64,000 nucleotides of DNA from positions 175,183,744-175,247,743 of the forward strand of contig CM030363.1 in assembly GCA_017893485.1 (NCBI GenBank). The letters run 5' to 3'. How positions within the stretch are numbered: position 1 is the first letter of the stretch; each line of letters begins with the position of its first letter. The notes under the pieces were generated by a model, which saw only the letters and a program-made list of their open reading frames with translations, made no database searches and was not told where the DNA came from. This DNA comes from Hemerocallis citrina. Taxonomy: Eukaryota > Streptophyta > Magnoliopsida > Asparagales > Asphodelaceae. Shown in pieces: positions 33,859-45,369 of this stretch. The translations under genes and the position numbers were made by a program.

Positions 33859-35730
33859 ATGGCCACCCCTCAATCCGTTGTAACCAATATTGTATCCACA
33901 ACACCTTCTCCACTCCCACCAATCCAAGTTCATCATCTAATCTCTGTTAAGCTCGACAACAACAACTATCTTCTCTGGCTCACCCAATTTCGACCTCTTC
34001 TAAAGGGGTACGACCTCGAAAGATACGTCGATGGGAGCTTCCCTTGCCCCACACGTCTTCTCCCACAATCCACAGAGATTAATCCAGCTTATACCACCTG
34101 GAAGAAACAAGATCAAATTCTCCTAGGATGCCTATTATCATCCCTCTCCGAGTCAGTCCTGGCTCAAGTAGTTGGCCTTAGCACGTCTCGAGATGTCTGG
34201 GAATCACTCCGCAAACACTTCTCCTCCCAATCTCAGTCCAGGGTCTTGTATCTCAAATGCGAATTACAAAATATGCGCAAGGGAAACAAGACAATGACTG
34301 AATATTACCTCCATGCAAAACAACTCGCCGACAATCTTGCCGCCTCCGGCAGTGCTATCTCAAACACTGATCTGCAGCACATGATGCTAGGTGGTCTTAA
34401 CTCCTCCTATAATCCCATTGTAATGGTGCTTACTACAACCGCAACCAATCTCCATATGGATGACTTTTACTCAAATCTGTTAGCCTATGAGATGCGCTGG
34501 GAAGCTCAACATGCAACCTCCCCTCAGCCCATGGCAAACATTGCCCATCATGGCCCTTCGCATCCTAACAATCGCTACAACAACTCTCGAGACAGGTTGG
34601 GCTCTCAAGGTCAGAAGAATCGACCTTTCAATAAAGCCCAAGGCCGCCCCCAACCAAATCACAATCCCCAAGGACCATGCCAGCTCTGTGGCAGAAAGAA
34701 CCACACTGCTATGGAATGTTGGTATCGTTTTGATCGCAATTTCACCGCTGCCGCTTCCTCCAACCCACCAGCTGCATATGTTGCTGCTCCTGGATCACTC
34801 CTTGATGGTAATTGGTGCCCAGATAGTGGTGCTACACACCACTTAACCTCTGATTTGAACAATCTTCACATCAAGACTCAATATGATGGTCCTGATCAAA
34901 TCAAAGTTGGCAACGGTAATACACTTTCTATTAAACATGTTGGTAAATCATCCTTTTGCCTTAATAATCGAACTTTTCATTTCAATCAAATTTACCACGT
35001 ACCATCTATCTCTACTAATCTATTATCTGTATCCAAATTTTGCATTGACAACAATGTATTTTTTGAATTTCACCCATCCTCTTTTATTGTGAAGGATCAG
35101 GAAACGGGGACACTACTGTTGCACGGCACGAATAGAGGAGGATTGTATCACTTTGTCGACAAGCCAGCTAGTTCTTTTTCTGCTTTTCAATCAGAGTCAG
35201 TTTCATTGTGGCATCACCGGCTTGGCCATCCGATGCTAAAAACCGTCAATAAAATTGTGTCAACCTACTCATTGCCAGTAGAAAATAAATCCACATTGTT
35301 TTGTCATGCTTGTCGTATTAGCAAGAGTCATAAATTGCCCTTTTCATTGAGTTCCACAATTTATAAAGAACCATTACAACTCATTGTATCAGATTTGTGG
35401 GGCCCTGCTCCAATGTTTTCAAGAAATGGTTTTCGGTATTATTTACTGTTAATGGATGCTTTCAGTAGAAACATATGGGTCTATCCCCTATCTCACAAAA
35501 GTGATGCTTTTACTGTCTTCAAACAGTTTAAGTTACAAATTGAAAATCTCACTAGCAAGAAAATAAAAATTTTTCAAACCGACAACGGAACTGAGTTCAA
35601 GAAATTCACACCCTTTTTACTCCAAAGTGGTGTTCTCCATCGCTTTACATGTCCACACACCTCTGCTCAAAATGGGTTAGCAGAAAGACGCCATAGACAT
35701 GTTGTTGAGTCTGGTCTCTCTCTCTCTTAA
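33859..35730 (+). pseudogene. Copia element 4 gag-protease-integrase (623 codons)
   Basis: One open frame starts at MATPQSVVTNIVSTT, 38 bases after the LTR. The gag covers about residues 30-270 (LDNNNYLLWLTQFRPLLKGYDL; QSRVLYLKCELQNM). A CCHC zinc knuckle CQLCGRKNHTAMEC lies near residue 275, and the protease motif WCPDSGATHHLTSD near 318. The GAG-pre-integrase motif LWHHRLGHP is at about 452, and the integrase core begins at LIVSDLWGPAP near 511 with the first catalytic Asp. QTDNGTEF near 574 carries the second, and SAQNGLAERRHRHV near 605 the catalytic Glu. The frame ends at a TAA just after a (CT)n run (about 35715-35728). Coding resumes in another frame at once, so slippage in that run has broken one polyprotein. 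Everything else looks functional. Confidence 0.93.
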
Positions 35731-36833
35731 ACCATGCATCAATGCCTTTATCATTTTGGGCTGATGCTTTTGTCACTAGTTGCTATCTCATAAATCGCCT
35801 ACCATCATCACCATTAAAAGGTCAAACTCTCCTTGAACTGTTTTTTGGTTCCACACTTGACTACAATGCCTTAAAATCTTTTGGGTGTCTCTGCTACCCA
35901 TATCTCAGACCCTATGCATCAAATAAATTAGATAAAAGATCCCTTGACTGTGTCTTTCTTGGCTATTCCAGCACTCAAAAAGGATACATATGTAATCATC
36001 GACCATCCCAAAGAATATACATCTCTAGTCACGTCGACTTTGAAGAAGACATCTTTCCCTATTCGGCAGTGCACAGCAACCCCACCAATGTAAGTACTAC
36101 CTCTATATCCTCTGCACCCTTACAAACCACATCAATTTTACCCACTCTACAAGCATCTCACATACCCCCTTTACCAAATAACCCACCAAACATTAACCCA
36201 CTTCAACCTTCCTCTCCCTGCACCCAACCGCCACCTACTTCTCCACCATCTCCTACACAAGAACCCGTTCCCCAACAGCACATGATTACTAGGGCAAAAG
36301 GTGGTATACGTAAACCTGTTAATAGATTATGTTTGCATGCCACTAAACACCCTTTGCAGGATGCAGAATTAGAGGAACCAACCTGCTTCACACAAGCACA
36401 GAGCCATCCTCAATGGCATAGTGCTATGGATGATGAGATCAATGCCCTATTACAGAATGGCACATGGACCCTCACCCCTGCTCAAAGCAATCAGAACATT
36501 GTGGGATGCAAATGGGTTTTTCGTATCAAACAAAAATCCGATGGCACTATTGACCGCTACAAAGCTCGCCTTGTCGCAAAAGGATTTCATCAACAAGCAG
36601 GTATTGATTATGGAGAAACTTTCAGCCCCGTGATTAAACCTTGCACAATTAGGCTTGTCATTACCATTGCACTAATGAACAAATGGGCACTCCGTCAATT
36701 AGATGTTCAAAATGCTTTCCTTCATGGCCATCTCACAGAAGAAGTTTACATGAAACAACCTCCAGGGTATGTAGATTCAAGATTTCCAAAGCATGTTTGT
36801 CGCCTACGGAAGTCTCTCTACGGGCTCAAGTAA
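35729..36833 (+). pseudogene. Copia element 4 integrase C-terminus and RT fingers/palm
   Basis: The frame continues the polyprotein after the slipped CT run, with [32 protein letters not shown] and [14 protein letters not shown] (integrase C-terminal part). A proline/threonine-rich linker follows (about 36080-36280). The RT then opens with [49 protein letters not shown] and [12 protein letters not shown] (palm Asp), and ends at LYGLK with TAA at 36831-36833. Relatives have Gln (CAA) at this point, so a single C-to-T change explains the stop. The polymerase would copy the element's RNA to cDNA in the particle. Confidence 0.92.
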
Positions 36834-37915
36834 GCCCCTAGAGCTTGGTACTCAAGACTCACTGGGTATCTTTGCACTCTTGGTTTTGTCAGTTCCAAGG
36901 CCGACTCATCTCTGCTCATAAGACAAAATGGTGATTCCACTCTCTTTATTTTAATATATGTTGATGACATTATTATCACAGGCACACCGGGGAACCATAT
37001 CAACACACTCATAACCCAACTCCAATCTACATTTGCAATCAAGGACCTGGGCCCATTAAGTTACTTTTTGGGTATTGAAGTCCTTCCCAGTCGCAATGGC
37101 CTTTTCCTGTCTCAGCGCAAATACATTCTGGATCTGTTACTAAGCACTAAGTTCGATGGTGTCAAGCCTATCACCACACCCCTAGCAGCAAATAGTCAAC
37201 TCTCTCAACATGATGGGCCGGCTCACAATGATCCTACTCAATATCGAAGTATTGTGGGGTCTTTGCAATATCTATCTTTCACTCGACCTGACATTGCAGT
37301 CACTGTCAACAAAGTATGTCAGTTCATGCATAATCCTCGGGATGTCCATTGGTCTGCTGTCAAGCGAATTCTTCGCTATCTCAAACACACCATCCATTAT
37401 GGCTTGCAGCTGTCTACACCAACAACTTCCACCATTCATGCATATTCAGACTCGGACTGGGCAGGATGTCCTGATGATCTGGAGGTCTACAAGCAGCTAT
37501 TGTATTTTCTTTGGTGGCAACCTCATCTCATGGAGTGCAAGGAAGCAAAAGACAGTCTCCCGATCAAGCACGGAAGCTGAATACAGAGGCGTCGCAATTG
37601 CAACCGCTGAAGTCCTGTGGATCCAATCTCTACTCAAAGAGCTTGGTTACTCAAAAATGCCTCTGCCTACTCTTTGGTGTGATAACTTAGGGGCTACATA
37701 TCTCACAGTAAATCCTATGTTCCATGCTCGCACAAAGCATATCAAAATCGATTACCACTTTGTCCGCGAACGTGTTGCTTCCAAACAACTCAATGTTCGA
37801 TTCATTTCCACCAAAGATCAGCTAGCAGACATCTTCACCAAAGGTCTCAGCAGTAACAGGTTTCAGGACCTCAGGAACAAGTTGTCCATCCAAGCTTGGC
37901 CGTTCAACTTGCAGG
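36834..37915 (+). pseudogene. Copia element 4 RT active site, connection and RNase H
   Basis: After the stop the same frame carries on with APRAWYSRLTGYL, then ILIYVDDIIITG, the catalytic YVDD box (about 36952-36990). [32 protein letters not shown] and the RNase H start [15 protein letters not shown] follow (about 37433-37475). Immediately after, the frame shifts: an extra base in gatgatctggagg moves the rest to another frame. That frame reads [34 protein letters not shown] (catalytic Glu), [14 protein letters not shown] (Asp) and [11 protein letters not shown], to the end near 37915. Three lesions in total separate this element from a continuous polyprotein. Confidence 0.92.
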
Positions 37916-37919
37916 GGAG

Positions 37920-38341
37920 TGTCAAGACTAAGTCGACTGTACATATTAAGTCGACTGAGCCAGAAGAATAGTTCTGTACAGTCGACTGATCCTACACCAG
38001 TCGACTGTACCAAACTGAACCTACAGGGTACTTCTGTTAAGTCGACTGATCCACAGCCCAGTCGACTTAAGCCTATCCGTAACAAACTCCTAAAGATCTG
38101 GTGCTTCTGTTAAGTCGACTGATCCACAGTCCAGTCGACTTATGCCGTTCCGTAACAAAGTCCTAAACATCTGCAAGCTCTTCAAACGATCCAAAAGAAT
38201 AGATCTGTAACTGCACTATTTGTATCCCTACATAATAGGATCTGTAACAAATTCTATGATCTGATAGGATCTATACAAAGTATATATATATCATCTTGCA
38301 TCACCGGTTTAAGGTGTGCAAGCCAATCAATAAACTTCACT
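37920..38341 (+). repeat. 3' LTR of copia element 4
   Basis: 422 bp, with eight AGTCGACT palindromes. It contains an 18-bp unit (tacatattaagtcgactg) missing from the 5' LTR, which lies between two aagtcgactg repeats. Followed directly by the target duplication tcagt. Confidence 0.93.
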
Positions 38342-40320
38342 TCAGTAACCAATATTCAATAATCAATGATCGATAAAAAATATTCAATAATCAATGATCA
38401 ATAAACAATAAACAATGATTAGTAATGCAGGTATCGATGCTCAGTGTCAATCATAAGTGTATTAATCTTTTATTAACCTATCTAATGAACGCAATCTTGC
38501 GTCCTATAACACAGGTTCGGGTGCATACAATCATGTGAACATTTAGACTCTAGTGGTGAATTCTACAGGGTTATTTCTATAGGGTCATGTATTCGGGTCT
38601 TGCAATAACAATAACCAATGATCAATAAACAATACATGATATAATACACGATAAATTGGGATACTGTAGTCAGTAGTCCACAATCAATCGATATAATAAT
38701 AACATGCCAATATGGAAAACACAGGCCCTCTTTCGAGTACACTTTCCTATATTATCCACTACTAAGCCATACCCTTATTACCCCGGCTTATCATTATTTT
38801 ATTATAGTTAAACATGAACATGCAATCAATGGAAACAGGTGTCAAGAACGATATCAAGGAGGTATCAAGGGCTATACAATGCATGATGTACTAGTTCAAT
38901 TCATTATATGAAAAATTAATGATATTTACATTTAAATACTTGAAAATACAATTATGAACAGCAATACGTTGTTGTACAAAAACTAACTTTCCCATTGCTA
39001 CGGGAAAGTGAATCAGGCTCCGTTAAGGTTGCAGAAACTAGATTCCCTGCCGGTTCCAGTGCATATTTACGCTGTTGTGCAGGCAGCAACTCAATGTTGA
39101 GCTATTATATAAATAAGCCGACTGAAAACTCATTTAATAGTCTTATAAAAACCATAATCTAGTTCTTAATATTGTTTAAACATGGTGATGTATTTTCACT
39201 AAATTCATCTGTATACACATATTCATATATGATTCTAGTTCGTGTCCATGCAATGTATACGGTGACAATGAAATCTATGATTTTTTTTTCAGCGGACATT
39301 GAATTAACGGAGGCAAAAGGAATGATTCAATGTATATAAAGATTGATTTAAACATAGACGATCACCAGGCATGCAATGATATTATAGTTCAACAATTTAG
39401 ATCTACGAAGGATATTTTCATGAATATGGATGATAACGGATTCCAAGACACGATAATCAATAGGAATACTACTTGCGGGATGTCAAAAAAATGCTTGCAC
39501 AAGAACAATAAGGGTGTACAAGAAACGCGTGCCTTTTATTCGATGAGTACGAGTGAGCAAGGAACGACGGTCGTGACAAGCAAGAGCAACTGTAGCAACA
39601 AGCAAGAACAATGGCAGCAATCAAGCAAGGGGCAGTGCAACTATGGCAGCGACAATGGCTCGACAATGATAAGGCAGCAAACACAGTAAGAGCGAACAAC
39701 AACTCAACAAGAATGAACAATACAACTGCGAGATGAGCGGCCACAGTGCAATGGGGTTCAGATGCGAGGTGAAGGTAGTGACTGAGTTCGGTGACGAGCG
39801 GTAGCGGCAATGGGCTGAGGCAGTGGGGTTGCGGGGCGTCGGGGTGCAGTCGTTGGGCGTGGTGGTGCTCGGGGCTACAAGGAAGACAACAAACAGTGAA
39901 GGAGACTTTGGGTTGGAGCTACGATGGAGATGGCAGCGAAGGACGAGCGGTGCTGCGGTGGAGGTTGCGACGATGAGAGATGGCTGCCAATGAGAAGAGG
40001 AGACTGGTGTTCGGTGTGCAGTCGTTGTATGTGTGGCGGGAGGAGCTCGGGATGGGTTCAAGAAGGAGTAGCAATGGATGTGAAGAGCGATGACTGGTGG
40101 AGGCTCGGAGGCATTGGCGAGGAGGCAGTCGGGGTTTCGGGAGTGCTTCGGGGTGCAGCAAGGATTTTCGACAATGGTTGTGGTGGTGCCGGAGACCAGG
40201 CGAAGGAGAAAGGATATGAGGAGGAGGGCTCGGAGTGTTGGGGCAGCAAGAGGGAGGAGGCTTGCAGAAATGGACAGGAGGAGAAGAGGAAAGGAGAAGA
40301 TGATTAAGAGAGGGTGATTA

Positions 40321-41270
40321 AGAGGGATTAATGTAGTTAATGGGGGTGATCATGGGCAGTAAATAAGAGAGAAAGTGGGGATTTCGGTTGTGAAAGATGA
40401 GGAGTGGGGATTGTTGGCTGTTATGTTTGTTTGGGTTTTGGATAAGATGAAGTTGGTTTGGGCTTGAATTGGGCTCTAGGGTAAGGCTTTATATATTAAT
40501 AAATAATACAAATAGAAGGAATATAAGGTTGAGCTTCAATTAATTAATAAGATAATAAAATATTTATAGTATGGACTAAGAATTAAATATTGCTTACAAA
40601 ATAAATAATTAAACAAATTATAGGGTGGACTAGGATTGGGCTTACAAATTAAATAAATAAACAATTATAGAATGGATTAGGATTTAAAATGTGGGCTTGA
40701 TTTTACAATAAGATAATGAATTAAATAATTTATAGAATGTTAGGATAAGTGAAAATAGTTGCAATTGAAACAGAGTGGGCTAGGATAACTAAAAGTAGTT
40801 GCAATAATAATAGAATGAGTTTCAATAATAGATTCAAAAATAAATCTCATATAAAAATAATTTAAGAGAATGAAAAATCATAAAAAGAAATCGAATCACA
40901 AAAATACGTAGAAAATTTTTATGCAGACTTGGGTTCAATCAAATAAGAGATGTACAAAAAAATGAATTTAAAAGTACAAAAAGAATTTATAAGGAAATTG
41001 AATTACAAGAATATGAAGAAAGAAAAATGGAAATCCGTATAATCGGAAACTGGAGTTACAGGACATAAGAATAATTGAGTTGGTGACTAGGGACTTCTAG
41101 GATATGGACGAATGAGAATCCTCAAAAGGAGCCTTAATGAAATTATTCATTTTTCTATATCATGCATGGATCTTGCTGGTTAGTGACATAGGGAAGTTTA
41201 GGCAGGTGAAATTAAATTACAATCTAGAGTTAGGGGAGGTGGATTAAGGACTTGGGTGGAATAGTGCATA
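40321..41270. other. AT-rich gene-free spacer between LTR-like blocks
   Basis: No gene is visible. Short phrases recur: gggcttgaattgggct, tagggtggactaggattgggct and aatggattaggattt (40460-40690) as diverged repeats of a '-tggactaggattgggctta-' type, and 'gtgaaaatagttgcaat' twice near 40750-40800. It is probably the AT-rich upstream part of one of the flanking LTRs. Confidence 0.4.
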
Positions 41271-42259
41271 ATTAAGGTTATAAATACCTACATAAGCCTT
41301 GCGTGCAAGAGATGAGAAACAAGATCTTTGGAGATAAAGTTTTTATAATGTAAACTTAGAAACTATATTCTATTTCATGAGTTGTAGATTATTAACATAC
41401 GAGATGATAGTAGTAGTGTATGTTTTGTTGTGGTCATAAGGTTAAGCTTATCGAGTTTGGTGCTGGAACACTTCGTTGGAGCTTAGAAGCAATCGAATTC
41501 AGATGCGATTAAAGGTAGGTGATCTCTTCTTTCTTGTGCTTTGTGATTTGTTATTGTTATGATAACTTAGTAGCATGATAGATTGTGCCAGTGGAATAAT
41601 CATGTGTAAATGGTTTTCAATTAACTGTGTAAAATTATGGTAAGGTTAACTTGGAAACAATTAACAGTTTCTGTCCTTAATTTTGGACTTAATTCCGAAA
41701 ATCATTTCTCATTAACTGGATGGAATTAGAAGCTACAATGTTTATATGTGTATCCTCATTATATCTATAATAGTTTCACAAAATTTCATGAGGTTTCGAT
41801 ATCGTTTAGTATTTTAAACAAATCCGAACTTAGGACTGGTTGATAGTTTATCTTGGTTCTGAAAATTTGTATGCCTTCTGATTTCAGACAATTTAAACAT
41901 CCTATATGCAGTATTTTGAGGAAACTCAAATTAAGAATTTGAAGTAGATTTTTTGATCTTTCTTTCGAGTCTAAGAAATCAAATTTCCATGAAGTGTGAG
42001 ATTTTCGGTGATTTTTATAAGTAGCATGAGCTGCAGTTTTCTGGAAACCTGAACCTACTATTTTACATGTGGATTTAGACAAGAAAATTGTGGTTAAATT
42101 GAGATGTTTTTAACTACAATGTTGCATTAGACTCATTGAGGTTTCATATAAAATTATGAAATCCTTTTTATGATAAGTATTGGAATTTATATGGCTTTTG
42201 TAAGACTACTATGTTGTTGTCTAAAGACAGGGTTGAATATTCAACTGGTGGATTCTATA

Positions 42260-42850
42260 TATGGCACAGAGAATACACCCTGTAAATCCACTTGTGTGGG
42301 CTAGGGGTAGGACGGTAAGGTCCATGAATCCAAGAAAATGACCAACTCAAATTCAAGAGAATGATTGTGACTTAGGAGAGGTCCGAGTCCGGTAGAGTTA
42401 GAGAACTCTGAGGGAGGAGTGGAATATGGTCGGTGTGACCAATTTCCACTTTGTGTGAAAATTATGTCCGGAATATGGATCATTAAGTCTATATTATATT
42501 TTGCATCGCTTAGTGTAAAACTTGCATTAGAAGAAAGTATGACTGGAATAATGACGAACATGACCGGTAAAGAGCTGAGGCTCCTAGGAATGTTCGAGAC
42601 CAAGGATACGCCTAGTAAATCCACGTGTGTGGGCTAGGGGTAGGCCAGTAAGTTCCGTAGTTACGAAAGATCGATTCACTAGGGTACACGGCCGAGGATA
42701 CGCCCAAATAATCCATGTGTGTGGGCTAGGGTAGGTTCGGAATGTCCATGAAATGGCCGGTAAAGAGCTACGACACCTAGGAATGTTCATGACTAAGGAT
42801 GTGCCCAGTAAATCTGCATATGTGAGCTAGGGGTAGGCCGGTAAGGTCCA
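42260..42850 (+). repeat. Degenerate interspersed repeat, four copies
   Basis: Four copies share the core gtaaatccac-tgtgtgggctaggggtaggccggtaaggtcc in degenerate form, near 42278-42322, 42612-42655, 42708-42753 and 42806-42850. Two of the copies (second and fourth) also share the upstream phrase ccggtaaagagct..g..cctaggaatgttc. Spacing is irregular (about 95-335 bp). Confidence 0.75.
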
Positions 42851-42953
42851 TTATCTTGAGAGTTCGACTTACACGTGATTACGTGTTAGAGTACTTGTTA
42901 ACTTTTGAGAATAAGTTGAGTTGGTGTAATAGAGCCAAATCAAATATTAGCGT

Positions 42954-43416
42954 TGTAACGCCCCTGCCCCGAGCTTGGACAATTTATACAATTTAGAAGA
43001 CAAATTATTTATAATATAGTACAACTGCTCACCACATGCTGCCTCTCAAAAGGGGTTTAACCAGATTGGTGACTCTTGATCAAAGGCAATAGTATTTATA
43101 TTATATTATTTTTAGTTCAAATCCCGATATGGGACAAATCCTTCTCACAACACTTATGCTCTCTCTCTTCCGAGAGAATTCAGCAGGTCAAAGGAGGAGG
43201 TGGCCCCCCCAGGCATGGCCACGTCATCGAGCACATTAAGGAGAAGCAACAACATGTACAATTGATGTTTCTCTCCCCACGTGGGCCCCCCCACCTAATT
43301 CAATTCCAATATATTTACCAAACTACCATCCTTTACCAACAGACACTTTAATACTTTTCAACATATATATATTTATATTTTATACTCTTTTTTTTTGAAA
43401 ATTACGGGGTGTTACA
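42954..43416 (+). repeat. Solo LTR (463 bp) with 5-bp duplication
   Basis: It begins TGTAACGCCCC and ends GGGGTGTTACA, nearly inverted ends of Del/Tekay-type gypsy LTRs. The 5-base duplication agcgt is perfect (42949-42953 and 43417-43421). There is no internal region, so recombination between two LTRs has removed the rest of the element. It is inserted within LTR-like block C. Confidence 0.92.
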
Positions 43417-44651
43417 AGCGTGATCTCAATAAGTTGTGCTACCACGAGTTGTGCAAGATTTTGTGGGATGCATAAATGTATAAATGCATATAAGATGGAT
43501 ATTATGGGAATTAGTGTAGTCTAGTATATAACTTGACCTAGACATTCTTGGGTGATTAGTACCCTTAATCCCATTATTCTCATTATTAGGTTGTTGTTGG
43601 GAAACTTAGTTCGTGGTTAAGTTCCATAAATAATAATGTGAATTGTAGAGTTTGAATAAGGCTTAGTTATCGGCAAGTGATCCCCAGTGTTGTTGACGTA
43701 AGTCCAGTAAGGTGACGCTAGCTCTAGGACATGTTGTTAATGATTGTAAGGATATGCACTAGTTGGAAGTTTTACTCATCTGTCAAGGGGATACGTGCGG
43801 CATTGTCTCGACTGTCAACTTATGAGATATAGTTATAAGGACGGGAAGCGGATGTATAGGCCGTAGAGCTCTTGTCGGAACATTGGGGATGGACCTCTTA
43901 GTGCCCGTCGATGTTCTATGTTATAAGATACGGATGGGGAGCGGAGTTTAACTCTGGGCTTCTCAGTGAACGGAGAAAGACCGCAAGGCCCGGGTGGAGT
44001 GAAATGACCACGGTCCGACTGTAGTAGCAGAGAAAGACCACAGCGAGCTGCAACCTTATCAGTCACTCGATTAATATCAGGAACATGGAAGAATACGTGA
44101 GTAGGTTGACATCACGAGGGGTTGAACCCTATAACGGGGAGAAATATTAGTGGCTTGTATTCGGAAACTATGTTGTATGGACGGCATAAGGTTCCAAACA
44201 AGTGTGCATTAGAAAAGCGTATTGTGTGAATTTATGTGCATTAGACTTCCAGGGTCATGACATAGATTGACACACTTAGTAGATTTATTCTTAAACATTC
44301 ACAAGGTTTGTCATTAAAGTTTGACTGTACAGAAAGTTAGAGATTGCTGTCATTACCAGTTTTACGTCAGTTGCAGCAACTAACATGCCTATAGTAGGCA
44401 GTTTTGCAGGACCATTTGAATGTTGGGAGTGTGTACTCGATTTTTGTCGTGCATCCTAGTGGAGGATGAATTTTTGAATGATGTAAATAAGATGTAATTT
44501 TGTATGTGAACATTACAGAACATTGTAATAAGTTGTGATGTAACTAAAGTTTCAATCTTCCATGTGAATTGTATTGTGTTATGCACTCAAATGAAGTAAA
44601 AGATTCTGGATGTGTCACGGATTTTCAGTGTATGAAATTTGGGGCATTACA

Positions 44652-44988
44652 TGTGGTGCATGAGTAATGACTGGATGTTGTGGCAGAAATGGACTTCCCC
44701 TGCCAAAATTTGACATCGTCATGTACCCCTCCCATGATGGTGGTCGTTGGACATCAAGAGTCAGAGCTCCAAGTTTTCGAACCTTCTAAGAACACCCAAC
44801 TCCATACTATCAAACTTTCTTTAAATATCGGCAAGCTTGTGAAGCTCCAATACCAACTGGGATGAACTTCGTGCTTGCTGGACCGTTGGATCAACCGGGC
44901 AGTGAACTCCTCGATCAAAATTCGGTGGTCGCTCGACCTTAGGAACGATGTTGTTTAGGGTTGGAAGAGTGCTTAGCTCTAATACAAT
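44652..44988 (-). other. Gypsy 5' leader fragment with primer-binding-like sites
   Basis: Directly inside the LTR end at 44989, the minus strand reads attgtattagagc, matching the Met-tRNA primer site TGGTATCAGAGC at most positions. A second, similar site, ttggtattggagc, lies about 125 bases further on (44855-44867). No gag frame is recognisable. It marks the LTR to its right as a 5' LTR of a minus-strand element. Confidence 0.5.
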
Positions 44989-45369
44989 TGTTACGGCTCC
45001 TTCGTAGCCAGTGGCCAGAGCGGATCCCTCATTGTTCGTCATATACGATCCAAGAACAAAGGAATAGAGAAGACAAGAAGAGAAGTAATTGGCGAATAAG
45101 AACTATTGTATTCAAAATCACAATTGTTCAGTTACAATCATGGGTTTATATAGACCCAATTCTCTGCCAGTCACTTGGAAGAGGAAGAGGAAGATAGTTA
45201 CAACAGCCATGACAGCCTAACTACTTCCCCTCCATGTGGCACGTACAACGCCCATGTTAAGATCAAATTATAATGGGTGGGGTTTAGCTAACCACAACCC
45301 TCATATCTACACATCTGCACATCTTATTTACCAACAAGTACAGAAGTTACAACTTTACAAATTAGTCCA
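44989..45369 (-). repeat. Second copy of the gypsy LTR (381 bp)
   Basis: It matches 23823-24216 over its full length: the same order of gatccaagaa..a, agacaagaag, gggtttatata.accc, cttcccctccatgtggcacgt and caactttacaaattagtcca. On the minus strand it ends ...CCGTAACA and is followed by a primer-site-like sequence. Confidence 0.8.

Larger units (their letters stand above)
33417..38341 (+). mobile_element. Copia element 4: young, nearly complete, non-canonical LTR ends
   Basis: The 5' LTR is 33417-33820 (404 bp) and the 3' LTR 37920-38341 (422 bp). A perfect 5-bp duplication tcagt lies at 33412-33416 and 38342-38346. The primer site tggtatcaga follows the 5' LTR and a purine tract (gcaggggag) precedes the 3' LTR. 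The LTRs start TG but end CT, a known non-canonical copia type. Between the two LTRs I count only about four substitutions plus one 18-bp indel, so the insertion is recent. Coding capacity is complete in order (gag, protease, integrase, RT, RNase H) but carries three lesions. Confidence 0.94.
32947..40320 (-). repeat. Long LTR-like block B (Del/Tekay-like), minus orientation, with copia insertion
   Basis: It starts on the plus strand with tgtcacgccccgcttccc, the complement of the right end of LTR block A (19062-19079). Its order of phrases mirrors block A in reverse. A 4.9-kb copia element (33417-38341) splits it at tcagt. The G-rich part at 39780-40300 corresponds to the C-rich 16120-16420 of block A; frames there (both strands, rich in Ala/Arg/Ser/Pro) are composition artefacts. 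The far end is not defined. Confidence 0.6.
41271..44651 (+). repeat. Long LTR-like block C, plus orientation
   Basis: A strong TATA box (ggttataaatacctac, near 41278) opens a non-coding stretch with the same style of internal sequence as block A. It ends in tttggggcattaca at 44651. No TGTAATGCCCC start was found, so its left limit is approximate. It holds a solo LTR (42954-43416) and a degenerate internal repeat (42260-42850). Frames inside it are short and composition-driven. Confidence 0.4.

Noticed and set aside
39469..40317. Several overlapping frames of 60-146 codons on both strands in G-rich DNA
   Set aside because: Their translations are low-complexity (Ser/Pro/Ala/Arg or Gly/Arg), no motif is recognisable, and the same G-rich block appears inverted at 16.1-16.4 kb in LTR block A. 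They are composition effects inside an LTR.
43076..43351. 91-codon frame inside the solo LTR
   Set aside because: No domain; the surrounding 463 bp is fully explained as a solo LTR.
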